A stretch of DNA of 61,343 nt, taken from Acinetobacter sp. BY419 (GTDB taxonomy: Bacteria; Pseudomonadota; Gammaproteobacteria; Pseudomonadales; Moraxellaceae). The stretch lies in contig NZ_JAGFXZ010000018.1 of NCBI RefSeq assembly GCF_019038395.1, positions 1 through 61,343 on the forward strand. Reading direction: 5' to 3'. Below the pieces are notes generated by a model, which saw nothing but the letters and a program-made list of their open reading frames with translations, did not search any database and was not told the origin of the DNA. How positions within the stretch are numbered: position 1 is the stretch's first letter; each line of letters starts with the position of its first letter. Shown here piece after piece: positions 17,129-27,047 of the stretch. Position numbers and translations under genes: made by a program.

Positions 17129-17326
17129 ATGCTTAAACAGAGTATTAACGTAAAAGATCAGTTTGGGGTTAAACACGCTATTCAAGCAACTGTGGATCAT
17201 CAGTTTGCCAGTACTCGCTCTCATTCGAATATAAAACATATTACTGTTGAGGGTGAAGATATTCGACCTAGTTTTGAAATGTTCTTTCAGAGCACCTTAA
17301 GTGGAAAAATTTTCAAAATTGCATAA
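17129..17326 (+). CDS. Small hypothetical protein
   Basis: A 65-residue protein (MLKQSINVKDQFGVKHAIQA at the start) with ATG preceded by AAGGG. It is predicted soluble and beta-rich, with no cysteine and no known motif. It is followed by a hairpin at 17397-17438. Its N-terminus (MLK-x-x-I/D) resembles that of the preceding small protein only loosely, so no paralogy is claimed. Confidence 0.6.
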   Translation: MLKQSINVKDQFGVKHAIQATVDHQFASTRSHSNIKHITVEGEDIRPSFEMFFQSTLSGKIFKIA

Positions 17327-17396
17327 ATAATGCAAATTTTAAGCTAGTACTTTTTTTCTGGGGTACTCTAAAAGTTAAGGCTTGCTTAGCTTAATT

Positions 17397-17438
17397 AAAA
17401 GGAACTGATTTTGTATTACGCAAATTTCAGTTCTTTTA
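17397..17438. terminator. Hairpin between convergent small genes
   Basis: AAAAGGAACTGA pairs with TCAGTTCTTTT around a 17-18 base loop. It would terminate both the 65-residue gene (plus) and the 92-residue gene (minus). Confidence 0.55.
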
Positions 17439-17440
17439 AT

Positions 17441-17719
17441 TTAAGCTGGGATATTAAATCGTATACATAACCATTTCAAAAATAATTGTTTATGATTAAA
17501 ATTTGGTGCAGCTATAGCATCTACTACTAGCCATGATTTATTGAAATTTAATGTGAATTTTAATGGTTGCTTCGCTTCAAATTCACCGATCTTATGGTCA
17601 TGAAGTTCAAAGAAAAAAATCTTCAACCTTTCAAATTGAGTACTATTCTGAAAATTAGGAGATTCTTTTAAAAAGTTATAAATTTGTTCGATAGTTAACA
17701 AAGAGACTGTTTGGAACAT
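17441..17719 (-). CDS. Hypothetical protein
   Basis: A 92-residue protein with many aromatic residues (FERLKIFFFELHDHKIGEFE, KLTLNF-type strands). AAAGG lies before the ATG at 17719. No known domain is recognised and no signal peptide is seen. It sits directly left of an IS1-family element, and the 100 bases between gene start and IS would hold the promoter. Confidence 0.6.
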   Translation of the reverse strand: MFQTVSLLTIEQIYNFLKESPNFQNSTQFERLKIFFFELHDHKIGEFEAKQPLKFTLNFNKSWLVVDAIAAPNFNHKQLFLKWLCIRFNIPA

Positions 17720-17829
17720 TTTAACCTTTCATATATTTAGTAGCATTTAATTATGACACATATGAAATTACTTAGTTATTTTTCTTTTATAAAACAATTA
17801 AATACTATATATAATAATTTTGGTAATGC

Positions 17830-18281
17830 TCAAATCTGACATGCTATCCACTTATCTTTCATATCCAGATTGTACTTTAATAAAAACATAGGCAAGATAG
17901 CTTCATGATTTTCTTTCTTTTTCGAAAAGCTTAAGGTTTTCCGTGTAAAACGTCCTAAGCGATTTCTTAATGTGGCATTGAACTGCTCAACATGGTTGGT
18001 TAAACCTCTATGTTTACCCACAGAGCGATGGGTCTTAGGATCCAATACCTCAGCATAACTTGACCAATAATCACTACATGTTGCTAAATTAAAATAGTCT
18101 GAAGGAATACGACAACGTAAATCTGTGCACGTTTTATCATTACGCTGACCACATACATAAGCGATAACCTGACGCGTACGACGACAGAGTGCAATCCAAG
18201 TCCAAACCGTATGACGACGAGTTTTACAAAGCTCCAGAGTTCATCCAATTCGAGTACATCTGTAGGTTCTGCATCTAGCAA
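17830..18281 (-). pseudogene. insB: IS1-family InsB-type transposase, frameshifted
   Basis: The first segment reads LDAEPTDVLELDELWSFVK, then the frame changes near 18218-18228 and continues TRRHTVWTWIALCRRTRQVI ... SDYWSSYAEVLDPKTHRSVG and NHVEQFNATLRNRLGRFTRK to a stop inside the terminal repeat. This covers the IS1 DDE-type domain. The frameshift lies inside conserved sequence, well after the usual insA/insB programmed-shift site, so it is a true inactivating lesion. Confidence 0.8.
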
Positions 18282-18285
18282 TTCA

Positions 18286-18567
18286 TTACTGATTTTCCTT
18301 GTTTTTACTTTTTTTTATCCATCCCATAAGTGTATCAGGTGCAACACCAAATAGACGCTGCATGCCTCTTAAACTACCTTGCTCAAGATAAGTATTGATG
18401 ATGAGTTCTTTTTGCTCTTCTGTGTATTTGATTTTAGGTTTGAGCACACTTGATCGACCGCAATCTTTACATCTGAACTGCGCATTCCCACTTTTATTAT
18501 GCCCGTTCTTATAGATATTTACTGATTGGCAACGGGTATATACGTAGCTTATCGTTTCTATGATCAT
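18286..18567 (-). CDS. insA: IS1-family InsA-type DNA-binding protein
   Basis: A 93-residue protein with the zinc-finger pattern CQSVNIYKNGHNKSGNAQFR then CKDC, and a C-terminal HTH (LEQGSLRGMQRLFGVAPDTL). InsA binds the IS ends and represses transposition when made alone. An A8 tract near its 3' end is where frameshifting into insB would occur, but a -1 shift there meets a stop at once, so this copy probably cannot make the fusion transposase. Confidence 0.8.
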   Translation of the reverse strand: MIIETISYVYTRCQSVNIYKNGHNKSGNAQFRCKDCGRSSVLKPKIKYTEEQKELIINTYLEQGSLRGMQRLFGVAPDTLMGWIKKSKNKENQ

Positions 18568-18681
18568 GTTTAGGATTTATTGCTCAGCCATTTTTAAATT
18601 TATTCTAGATTCAAACACGTTGTTTTTGGACACTACCAAATTGAGTATATAACCTTAATTTTTATGTTTTTTTAAATTTTA

Positions 18682-18717
18682 AAGCCTAGATCTAAGTCTA
18701 GGCTTCTTCATTTCGTA
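18682..18717. repeat. Left copy of the ars-flanking repeat, also a hairpin
   Basis: AAGCCTAGATCTAAGTCTAG followed by GCTTCTTCATTTCGTA. The first part folds (AGCCTAGA with TCTAGGCT) and would terminate arsC on the minus strand. The whole 36 bases recur in the same orientation at 21361-21397. Confidence 0.7.
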
Positions 18718-18746
18718 CAGCAGCCATTATTTAAAATGAAGCAGAT

Positions 18747-19175
18747 TTATTTAACTTTTTTGCCATTTTGATCAATGATCATTTCACCATCCTCTTTGCT
18801 AAAAGCTCCTAATTGAGGAGCAGACAAAATATCTAAAACGAGTTCAGAGGGTCTACATAGTTTTACACCAAGTTCAGTCACAACAAATGGACGATTAATT
18901 AAAATTGGATACTCAAGCATAAAATGAATGAGCTGCTCATCTGTCCAGTGCTGCTGATCCAATTTGTGAGTGTCAAAGGGTTCCACGTTTTTGCGAATAG
19001 CTTCACGTACAGAGATACCTGATTTCTCAATCAAATTAATGAGTTCAGTCTTACTTGGAGGGTTACTCAGATATTCAATAATTTCGGGTTCTTCTCCTGT
19101 ATTTTGAATCAGGGCCAGTGTATTTCTGGATGTTCCGCAAGCAGGGTTGTGATAGATCTTAATTTTTGATGACAT
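18747..19175 (-). CDS. arsC: Arsenate reductase, glutaredoxin-coupled
   Basis: A 142-residue enzyme that reduces arsenate to arsenite. The active-site cysteine is C13 in HNPACGTSRN, and a conserved Arg in the INRPFV motif is present. This is the glutathione/glutaredoxin type (E. coli plasmid R773 class), not the thioredoxin type. It is divergent from arsR with an 82-base shared control region, so both sides are probably governed by the same ArsR operator. Confidence 0.93.
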   Translation of the reverse strand: MSSKIKIYHNPACGTSRNTLALIQNTGEEPEIIEYLSNPPSKTELINLIEKSGISVREAIRKNVEPFDTHKLDQQHWTDEQLIHFMLEYPILINRPFVVTELGVKLCRPSELVLDILSAPQLGAFSKEDGEMIIDQNGKKVK

Positions 19176-19200
19176 TGAATTTACTCAGGGCTTAATAATA

Positions 19201-19234
19201 TTGCATTTATATATGGATATACGTATATTCGCAA
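19201..19234. promoter_or_regulatory. Candidate ArsR operator between arsC and arsR
   Basis: A perfect 12-base palindrome ATATACGTATAT (19217-19228) lies inside a wider TTGC...GCAA symmetry (19201-19204 and 19231-19234). It sits in the 82-base divergent spacer and is the natural binding site for the repressor encoded next to it. Confidence 0.55.
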
Positions 19235-19257
19235 TAGCATATATATGAGTGTAGATT

Positions 19258-19572
19258 ATGGATCAAGCAGATTTCTTTAAGTGTCTATCTGACCCGACAC
19301 GTCTGGATATTTTAAAAATCATTTTAGAAAGACAGAATGTATGTGTTTGTGAAATCACAGAGATATTACAACTTAGCCAACCTAAGATTTCTCGCCACCT
19401 GGCTTTACTCCGCAACCTTTCAATTTTGCTAGATGAGCGCAAAGGACAATGGGTGTATTACCGATTGAATCCTGATTTACCAGAGTGGGTAAATTCTGTT
19501 CTCAATGTTTTAAAAGATGACGTACTGAATAAACCTGCGAGCAGCTTATCTATCTCTATGCAATGCGAGTAA
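19258..19572 (+). CDS. arsR: Arsenite-responsive repressor ArsR
   Basis: A 104-residue SmtB/ArsR-family winged-helix repressor. The As(III)-sensing pair C29 and C31 (NVCVCEI) is at the start of the alpha-3 region as in R773 ArsR, and the recognition helix is [15 protein letters not shown] (about 39-53). Arsenite binding would release it from the ars promoters. Its stop is 4 bases before acr3. Confidence 0.95.
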   Translation: MDQADFFKCLSDPTRLDILKIILERQNVCVCEITEILQLSQPKISRHLALLRNLSILLDERKGQWVYYRLNPDLPEWVNSVLNVLKDDVLNKPASSLSISMQCE

Positions 19573-19576
19573 TTCA

Positions 19577-20617
19577 ATGTCCCCATCAAAGCTCTCATTC
19601 TTAGACCGAAACCTAACCCTATGGATTTTCATTGCCATGGCATTAGGCGTAGGTATTGGGGTGTTTTCCCCCCGGACATCTGTGGTACTAGATCAATTAA
19701 GCATTAATTCAGTGAATATCCCTATCGCAATAGGGCTTATTCTGATGATGTATCCACCACTTGCCAAAGTAGACTATGCAACTTTACCAAAGGTATTCGA
19801 GGACAAGCGTACCCTTGCATTATCTCTCGTTCAAAACTGGCTAATAGCACCTTGTTTAATGTTTGGCTTGGCAATAATTTTTTTGCACTCTTATCCTGAA
19901 TATATGACGGGACTGATCCTAATAGGGTTAGCTCGATGTATTGCTATGGTCTTGGTCTGGAATGGCCTGGCATGTGGTGACAATCAGTATGTCGCTGCCT
20001 TAGTCGCGTTTAACAGTATCTTTCAAATCTTGTTCTTTAGTACTTATGCCTGGTTGTTCTTGACCTTCTTACCGCCATTCTTTGGGGTAGAGGCACAAAT
20101 CATTAATGTGAGCTTTTGGACAATTACCCATGCTGTGCTTGTTTATCTCGGTATTCCGTTTTTACTTGGCTTTTTAACGCGGCTGATTTTAGTCAAACAG
20201 AAAGGCTTAGATTGGTATCAGACTAGATTCATCCCAAAAATCAGCCCAATCAGTCTTATTGCGCTTTTATTCACGATTGTAGCCATGTTCAGTCTTAAAG
20301 GTGGCGAAGTAGTTAGTCTTCCTCTAGATGTGCTTAGAATCGCTATTCCTTTGACAATCTATTTTGTTGCAATGTTCTTCATCAGCTTCTTTATGAGTAA
20401 ATGGATGGGCAATGACTACCCTAAAACGACTGCTATTTCCTTTACTGCGGCAGGCAACAATTTTGAATTAGCACTTGCTGTAGCAATTGCCACTTTTGGA
20501 TTAGCTTCACCTGTGGCCTTCACGACAGTTATTGGGCCGCTTGTCGAAGTACCTGTATTGATTGCCTTAGTCACAGTCTCGTTGTGGCTCAGAAAAAAGT
20601 TTTTTAAAGAGGTATAA
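19577..20617 (+). CDS. acr3: ACR3-family arsenite efflux permease
   Basis: A 346-residue integral membrane protein with about ten helices that exports arsenite using the proton-motive force. The family signature [20 protein letters not shown] (about 115-135) includes the conserved thiolate cysteines, and the C-terminal [20 protein letters not shown] helix is typical. It is the second gene of arsR-acr3-arsH, with 5 bases to arsH. It is ACR3 and not the 12-helix ArsB type. Confidence 0.95.
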   Translation: MSPSKLSFLDRNLTLWIFIAMALGVGIGVFSPRTSVVLDQLSINSVNIPIAIGLILMMYPPLAKVDYATLPKVFEDKRTLALSLVQNWLIAPCLMFGLAIIFLHSYPEYMTGLILIGLARCIAMVLVWNGLACGDNQYVAALVAFNSIFQILFFSTYAWLFLTFLPPFFGVEAQIINVSFWTITHAVLVYLGIPFLLGFLTRLILVKQKGLDWYQTRFIPKISPISLIALLFTIVAMFSLKGGEVVSLPLDVLRIAIPLTIYFVAMFFISFFMSKWMGNDYPKTTAISFTAAGNNFELALAVAIATFGLASPVAFTTVIGPLVEVPVLIALVTVSLWLRKKFFKEV

Positions 20618-20622
20618 ATCTG

Positions 20623-21327
20623 ATGAATTTACCGAATATTGATTTAAGTCTTCTAGAAAAGCCTACTTTAGAAAAAGTTCAAGCAAAAAACCTGGATCAT
20701 CCACCCAGGATGCTACTTCTGTACGGCTCAAATCGTGAGAGATCATATAGCCGTTTAGCCGTTCAGGAGGCAGGCCGAATCCTGGAGTACTTCGGTGCGG
20801 AAGTTGAAATTTTCCATCCTAAAGGCTTACCTCTTCCTGAAGATGGTGATATGCAACATCCAAAGGTAAAAGAACTGCATGAGCTTTTAGCATGGTCAGA
20901 GGGCATGGTTTGGTGTTCTCCTGAACGCCATGGAGCTATGAGTTCGATTTTAAAAGCTCAAATCGACTGGATTCCGTTAGCTGCAGGCGCAATACGTGCA
21001 ACTCAAGGGAAAACCTTAGCTGTAATGCAAGTCTGTGGAGGTTCACAATCTTTTAATGCAGTGAATCAATTGCGTATTCTGGGTCGCTGGATGCGTATGA
21101 TCACGATTCCAAATCAGTCCTCAGTCCCTAAAGCATTTCTAGAGTTTGAAGAGAATGGTCGTATGAAGCCTTCTCCTTACTACACCAGGATCGTAGATGT
21201 CATGGAAGAGCTTTATAAGTTTACGCTTTTAACCAGAGGGCAATCCGCATATCTAACTGACCGTTACTCTGAACGTGTAGAGAGTGCGGAAGAGCTTTCA
21301 AAACGTGTAAATCAAAAGAGTATTTAG
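20623..21327 (+). CDS. arsH: Organoarsenical oxidase ArsH
   Basis: A 234-residue NADPH-dependent FMN flavoprotein of the flavodoxin-like family. ArsH oxidises trivalent methylated and aromatic arsenicals to less toxic pentavalent forms. The FMN phosphate loop is [13 protein letters not shown] (about 33-45), with a later [20 protein letters not shown] flavin/NADPH motif. It ends the plus-strand ars operon and is followed by a hairpin repeat at 21361-21397. Confidence 0.94.
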   Translation: MNLPNIDLSLLEKPTLEKVQAKNLDHPPRMLLLYGSNRERSYSRLAVQEAGRILEYFGAEVEIFHPKGLPLPEDGDMQHPKVKELHELLAWSEGMVWCSPERHGAMSSILKAQIDWIPLAAGAIRATQGKTLAVMQVCGGSQSFNAVNQLRILGRWMRMITIPNQSSVPKAFLEFEENGRMKPSPYYTRIVDVMEELYKFTLLTRGQSAYLTDRYSERVESAEELSKRVNQKSI

Positions 21328-21360
21328 GCTTTCTAAAATCCACATAATATGAGTTATGCG

Positions 21361-21397
21361 AAGCCTGGATTCTAGGTCTAGGCTTTTTCATTTCGTA
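21361..21397. repeat. Right copy of the ars-flanking repeat, also a hairpin
   Basis: AAGCCTGGATTCTAGGTCTA followed by GGCTTTTTCATTTCGTA. It is the same orientation and almost the same sequence as 18682-18717, and it serves as the arsH terminator. Confidence 0.7.
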
Positions 21398-21436
21398 TAA
21401 CATGTATGATCTAATTCTAGAGTGTCTATATAAAAA

Positions 21437-21835
21437 CTAGGTAGTCATGGAGTTAGATATTTCTATTAAATTTTCATCCAGATCGCGAATATATACGGAC
21501 ATGATATTTCCTGTAGCCCCTGTACGTTGAATTGGTCCCTCTTCAATATCAACATTAAGATCATTCAGACGCTTAATAACCATTTCTAATGGAGTTTTTG
21601 CTATAAAGCATAAGTCAGCAGACCCTTTGGTGGGATGCTTAGCTTTAGGCTCAAATTCATTTCCTGCTTGATGTAAGTTAATTTTTTGCTGGCCAAACTT
21701 TAATGCTTTACGACCCTTTCCAAAAAAAACAACTTCAAAATTTAGAACTTCATTATAAAAATTACATGCTTTTTCTATATCCGCAACAGTTAAGACTAAA
21801 TGATCTAAATGTGAGATTTCCATATTAGTTCTCAA
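21437..21835 (-). CDS. VOC family (glyoxalase-like) protein
   Basis: A 132-residue vicinal-oxygen-chelate fold protein, opening with SHLDHLVLTVADIEKACNFY and closing with SVYIRDLDENLIEIS, the paired metal-ligand strands (H near 11, E near 125). Members include glyoxalases and small resistance enzymes. It lacks the cysteine-rich features of the C-As lyase ArsI, so proximity to ars genes is not evidence for arsenic chemistry. The start may be at 21835 or four codons in, at 21823. It is transcribed towards the ars module. Confidence 0.82.
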   Translation of the reverse strand: MRTNMEISHLDHLVLTVADIEKACNFYNEVLNFEVVFFGKGRKALKFGQQKINLHQAGNEFEPKAKHPTKGSADLCFIAKTPLEMVIKRLNDLNVDIEEGPIQRTGATGNIMSVYIRDLDENLIEISNSMTT

Positions 21836-21963
21836 AAATCTGTGAAGGAAATAACCAGTTATTTGGTTCGCTAAATTTAAGTTATTTGACCCTTTTGTAC
21901 TGTATATGACTCGTTAAAAATAAAAATTAAATTACCCATTTAACATTGAGGTGTGCTGAAAAA

Positions 21964-22971
21964 TTAGGAAAGTGGTAGCAGTCCAACTTGGCCTAAGCCT
22001 TTTGGAATTCCGTTACGACCGGGGAAATCTTTTGCCAGTCGACGGGAATTTGGCATTTTTAACCATAAACGCAGTAATTTACGGTGTTGTGTTAAGTCCT
22101 CATCATCTTCAAAGGATGAACGCGAATGCATAACACAGTAGTTATTACAAAACTGAATATCGCCAGGTTCCAGCATCATATCGAGACGTAAATTTGGGTC
22201 ATGACTGATCTGATCGAAAAGATTCAGTGCCTCAATTTGAACTTGAGAAAGAGGAATATTACGACGTTCATGTCCCAGTTCAATATAATGTCGTAGATAG
22301 CGACAGGCGAGTTTTCCATCATAATAGCTAAAGATCGGAGATAGGGATGGCTCAACTTCACCCAGATGGTCATACCATGCAGAATGATAGAAATAACCCA
22401 AATATTCAGGATACTGCTCCAATATTCGATTATAGACCGTTGAAGAACTGACAATACTGCTCAGTCCGCCTTGTTTGGCTTTACGGATTGAGAGTAAGCC
22501 GACCACATCGCTTAAGTCAGAATGGTAGGGCAGATACTCATTGGTTTCATAAACCCGGGTCATTTTTTTGTTTTTGTCACCGACGTTTTCAACATAGCCG
22601 AGCAAATCACCTCGGGCATTCTGAGTCACCACACTGCCCATCTGTAAACCCAATAAATAATACAGATTGGCCAATTGCGCTTCGCTATATTGATTTGCAT
22701 CTAAACCACGAATCACAATAAACCCGTAACCATTTTCAAGTTCATTGGAAATATATTCGATCTGCGCTAAAAATTTGGCATCTTCAATCAGTGCATCCTG
22801 TTTTTCAAATTCGGGTGCATTCAGATTTTTAGCTTCAAGTACTTCGAGCGCTTGCTCTAATACAGTCAACATATGCGGTGAGAGCTGATAGATCCAATCG
22901 GTCTGAGTAGCGATTTCACTACCTACCCATGCACATTTATTCGTGATTTTAGATTTTAAAATAGTATTCAT
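21964..22971 (-). CDS. TauD/TfdA-family dioxygenase
   Basis: A 335-residue Fe(II)/2-oxoglutarate oxygenase. The facial triad is H150, D152 (YHSDLSD) and H282 (VMHSRSSF), and R301 (LLRLWLK) would bind 2-oxoglutarate. The N-terminal 80 residues are a helical extension. Family members hydroxylate taurine, carnitine precursors and other small acids, often with carbon-heteroatom cleavage. It is 99 bases downstream of a flavin monooxygenase gene on the same strand, so two oxygenases share one operon. The substrate is unknown. Confidence 0.9.
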   Translation of the reverse strand: MNTILKSKITNKCAWVGSEIATQTDWIYQLSPHMLTVLEQALEVLEAKNLNAPEFEKQDALIEDAKFLAQIEYISNELENGYGFIVIRGLDANQYSEAQLANLYYLLGLQMGSVVTQNARGDLLGYVENVGDKNKKMTRVYETNEYLPYHSDLSDVVGLLSIRKAKQGGLSSIVSSSTVYNRILEQYPEYLGYFYHSAWYDHLGEVEPSLSPIFSYYDGKLACRYLRHYIELGHERRNIPLSQVQIEALNLFDQISHDPNLRLDMMLEPGDIQFCNNYCVMHSRSSFEDDEDLTQHRKLLRLWLKMPNSRRLAKDFPGRNGIPKGLGQVGLLPLS

Positions 22972-23070
22972 AAATTCCCCAAAACATCGAATTTAAAAAA
23001 AGGTGAGTTGCAAACAAAAATGCACATATGAGCCAGAAGCGACTGATATATGCATACATGAGAGCAGACC

Positions 23071-24345
23071 TTAAGCTGAATGTTTCAGCAGGTTCTTGTC
23101 AGTTTGGTATTCCTGATACTTGCGCTGGATATCGATATGTTCAGCAATGTGTTTGGCATCATGCCATACTCCCCAGATGAAACTTGAACCACGACCAGTC
23201 AAGTAGGGTAAGCCCAGGAAGTACACACCACGCTGTGGAGAAATGCCTTGTTTATGGATGGGTTTATCGAACTCATCAAAAGTATCCACTTGTAACCAGC
23301 TAAAGTCATAGCCAAAACCAGATGCCCAGATCACAGAGGTAATATTGGCTGCTTCTATATCCAGATCTAGAATCGGATTAATGACACATTCTGGATTTGG
23401 TAATTTTTTACGTGCCTGCGGTTCCAGGGGCAAACTCAACCCATTATTTTTGATATAGGCATCTGCTTCGTCATAGAAGGCCATGAGTGCTGCATCGCCT
23501 TCATCCAGATTGTGTTTGAGGTTGTCTTTAAACCTGATTTTTTGACCTTCAAATGACTCCGTGCTTCCGAGCAGAGTAATGCCTTGATTCGCCAATACGC
23601 GAAAATCTACATTGACGCCGCCATGTGCACCACTTACTGCGAAACCTTTTAAAGGCCCCGTATCGGTACGCATAAAGTCCCAGCCACCCAGTACACCTAA
23701 CCACCAGACATTATCGCGGTTACGGTAAGTGCGGGGCGGGCGCTCATGACGGCCAACTGATAAATAAACTTTCTTGCCGGCACGGTTCAGTTCATCCGCA
23801 ATCTGTACACCAGATGAACCCGCACCAATCACCAGTACAGCACCTTTAGGCAATTGCTCGGGATTTTTATAGTCGTCGGAGTGAATTTGATGAAAAGAAG
23901 GATTTTTGAGGGCAACAGGTGGAATGACTGCTTTCTGGAATGCACCTGTCGCTGAAACAATATGCTGTGCGTGAATCGTACCTTCTGATGTTTCTACGAT
24001 ATAACCTAATTGATGTGCAGATTTATAAACTTTATAAACAGTCACACCCGTATGAATCGGCATATTGAATTTTTTGGCATATTTTTCAAAATAATCAGCA
24101 ACTTGATCATGATGAACAAAAGCGTCCGGATCGGCATCAAATTCCATATTTGGAAAACGGTCATGCCAGCAAGGGCCATTGGCAACCAGAGAGTCCCAGC
24201 GGCGTGTACGCCAAGCTTCAGCGATACGGTTCTTTTCCAGGACGACATGTGAAACACCTAAATTGGTTAGATGCTCACTCATTGCAACGCCAGCTTGACC
24301 TGCACCAACAACCACAGTATCGATATTTAAATTATCTAATTTCAT
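23071..24345 (-). CDS. Flavin-containing monooxygenase family protein
   Basis: A 424-residue FAD/NADPH enzyme with two Rossmann motifs, GAGQAG (14-19) for FAD and GAGSSG (174-179) for NADPH. I chose ATG 24345 because AGAGGAT lies just upstream; a start nine codons earlier would place the ribosome site inside the gene. It ends LPYLTGRGSSFIWGVWHDAK, a pattern of bacterial FMO-like proteins. Such enzymes oxygenate amines, sulfides or carbonyls. It is divergent from the formaldehyde dehydrogenase gene, with 313 bases between them. Confidence 0.88.
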   Translation of the reverse strand: MKLDNLNIDTVVVGAGQAGVAMSEHLTNLGVSHVVLEKNRIAEAWRTRRWDSLVANGPCWHDRFPNMEFDADPDAFVHHDQVADYFEKYAKKFNMPIHTGVTVYKVYKSAHQLGYIVETSEGTIHAQHIVSATGAFQKAVIPPVALKNPSFHQIHSDDYKNPEQLPKGAVLVIGAGSSGVQIADELNRAGKKVYLSVGRHERPPRTYRNRDNVWWLGVLGGWDFMRTDTGPLKGFAVSGAHGGVNVDFRVLANQGITLLGSTESFEGQKIRFKDNLKHNLDEGDAALMAFYDEADAYIKNNGLSLPLEPQARKKLPNPECVINPILDLDIEAANITSVIWASGFGYDFSWLQVDTFDEFDKPIHKQGISPQRGVYFLGLPYLTGRGSSFIWGVWHDAKHIAEHIDIQRKYQEYQTDKNLLKHSA

Positions 24346-25774
<1,429 letters not shown>

Positions 25775-25791
25775 GTCTTTCATCAGATAAG

Positions 25792-25820
25792 GATAAGGGC
25801 CCTAATTTTGGGGCTTTTTT
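25792..25820 (+). terminator. Terminator after frmA
   Basis: GGGCCCTAATTTTGGGGC with a following run of eight T residues, just after the frmA stop. Confidence 0.6.
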
Positions 25821-25840
25821 TTATTATTTTAGAATAAAAA

Positions 25841-25868
25841 ACCAATGTTCGAATGGACGAACATTGGT
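25841..25868 (-). terminator. Terminator of the second PhyH gene
   Basis: ACCAATGTTCG and CGAACATTGGT form a perfect 11-base-pair stem around a 6-base loop. Read on the minus strand it is followed by TTTTTTATT. Confidence 0.75.
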
Positions 25869-25904
25869 GCAAAAGAGGAAATACAACAATTGTGGAGTGA
25901 AAAT

Positions 25905-26696
25905 TCAGGCTACAAAAGGGAACTCATCTTCAGGCAATGCATCACCCGTAGAAAGCTTGCCAATATATTGCGGATATTGAGGAGAAGTCTTCCCCCCACG
26001 ATTCACATAGACTGCTTCATCACCTAACCAGCGAAATGAAACGGCTCGTCTTGAGTGTTGGGTTGATGCATTACCAGGTGCTCCGTGAATTGTGAGGTAA
26101 TTAAACGCAATCGCATCACCTGGTTGTAGTTCCCAGCCCACAATGTTGTAATCTTCGCGGTGATTGTCAATATCGGGAAGAATCTCTTCTTGCGTATCGC
26201 CATGATCATAATATTCACCAGTGAAGCTTAAGGGTCTAAAGTGTTTGCCCCACTTATGCGAACCCGCGATAAATTCAATCGAAGATTCACGTGCAATTGG
26301 ATCCAATGGAATCCATAAACTTAAGGTCTGTTTAGCATCCACCGGATAATAAGGTGCATCATGATGCCAAGGCGTGACCTTGGATGAACCTGCACCTTTA
26401 ACCAGTACATGTTCATGAAACATGCGCACACTTTGAGACTGCATTAAGGCTTTGACTATCTCAGCTGCGGGACTTTGTTGGACAAATTCATTGAATGCAT
26501 CAATGCGTTGCCAGTTACAATAATCTGCCCAGAATCGGCCTTGAATCTGCCCCGCAGTATAGTCACGAAACCATTGACCAGGATTTTTTTCATTAGCGTT
26601 TATACCGGATTCAAGCAGGTCAATCCAGTCTTTAAAAAAGCCCCGTAAAACAACAACACCATCTCGTTCGAATATTTTTCGTTCATCTTCCAGCAT
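25905..26696 (-). CDS. Phytanoyl-CoA dioxygenase (PhyH) family protein
   Basis: A 263-residue Fe(II)/2-oxoglutarate oxygenase with H111/D113 (PWHHDAPYY), distal H204 (TIHGAPGN) and a 2-oxoglutarate arginine at R216 (HSRRAVSFRW). It is only distantly similar to the PhyH protein at 11872 and is shorter. It converges on frmA. The pairing of a small-molecule hydroxylase with a formaldehyde dehydrogenase is what would be expected if the hydroxylated product loses formaldehyde, but the substrate is not known. Confidence 0.9.
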   Translation of the reverse strand: MLEDERKIFERDGVVVLRGFFKDWIDLLESGINANEKNPGQWFRDYTAGQIQGRFWADYCNWQRIDAFNEFVQQSPAAEIVKALMQSQSVRMFHEHVLVKGAGSSKVTPWHHDAPYYPVDAKQTLSLWIPLDPIARESSIEFIAGSHKWGKHFRPLSFTGEYYDHGDTQEEILPDIDNHREDYNIVGWELQPGDAIAFNYLTIHGAPGNASTQHSRRAVSFRWLGDEAVYVNRGGKTSPQYPQYIGKLSTGDALPEDEFPFVA

Positions 26697-27047
26697 GCGT
26701 GCTACTCCTTCATCAGTAGGGAAGAATCTGTTGTCATCAAGTATTTTTTGATGTGGAAGAAAATATAAGCACCAGAGAGGGAATTAAGAAATAAGCAATT
26801 TAAGAAGTAATGATTCGTTTTTTTTAAATTAAACATAGGTTTATTAAAATGTAGAATGAGTATTGCAACAGCTCTATATCTTGTTCAAGTTATGGTAAGC
26901 CTCTCTCGCTTGAATAGCTGAATAATGCTCCCAGTAATCGTACTTTATAAATCGGCCATTTTATCTGGTCAAAATGTATTTAAAAGCTTGGTGGCTATTC
27001 AATAAATAATTTTAATTTAGTTTTAATCCATAATTCTATAACTCGAA
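26697..27047. other. Gene-free interval with a possible minus-strand gene scrap
   Basis: A 351-base gap. On the minus strand between about 26960 and 26879 a frame reads GRFIKYDYWEHYSAIQAREA then YHNLNKI and a stop. This looks like the tail of a lost protein, but I cannot name it. The rest is AT-rich spacer holding the promoter of the second PhyH gene. Confidence 0.3.

Larger units (their letters stand above)
17822..18637 (-). mobile_element. IS1-family insertion sequence, inactivated
   Basis: An 816-base element. The left end GGTAATGCTCAAA (17822-17834) and right end, read inward as GGTAGTGTCCAAA, match at 11 of 13 positions and resemble IS1 termini. Inside lie insA- and insB-type frames on the minus strand; insB is frameshifted. 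The flanks (AATAATTTT to the left, AAATTGAGT to the right) show no clear 8-9 base target duplication, so one side may have been rearranged after insertion. Confidence 0.8.

Noticed and set aside
18218..18300. Programmed frameshifting as the explanation for the split IS1 transposase
   Set aside because: The -1 frame at the A8 tract stops at once, and the second break is inside conserved InsB sequence, so the element is better read as mutated.
21437..21835. VOC protein as the arsenic lyase ArsI
   Set aside because: It lacks the cysteine pair needed to bind trivalent organoarsenicals, is on the opposite strand, and lies outside the repeat that bounds the ars module.
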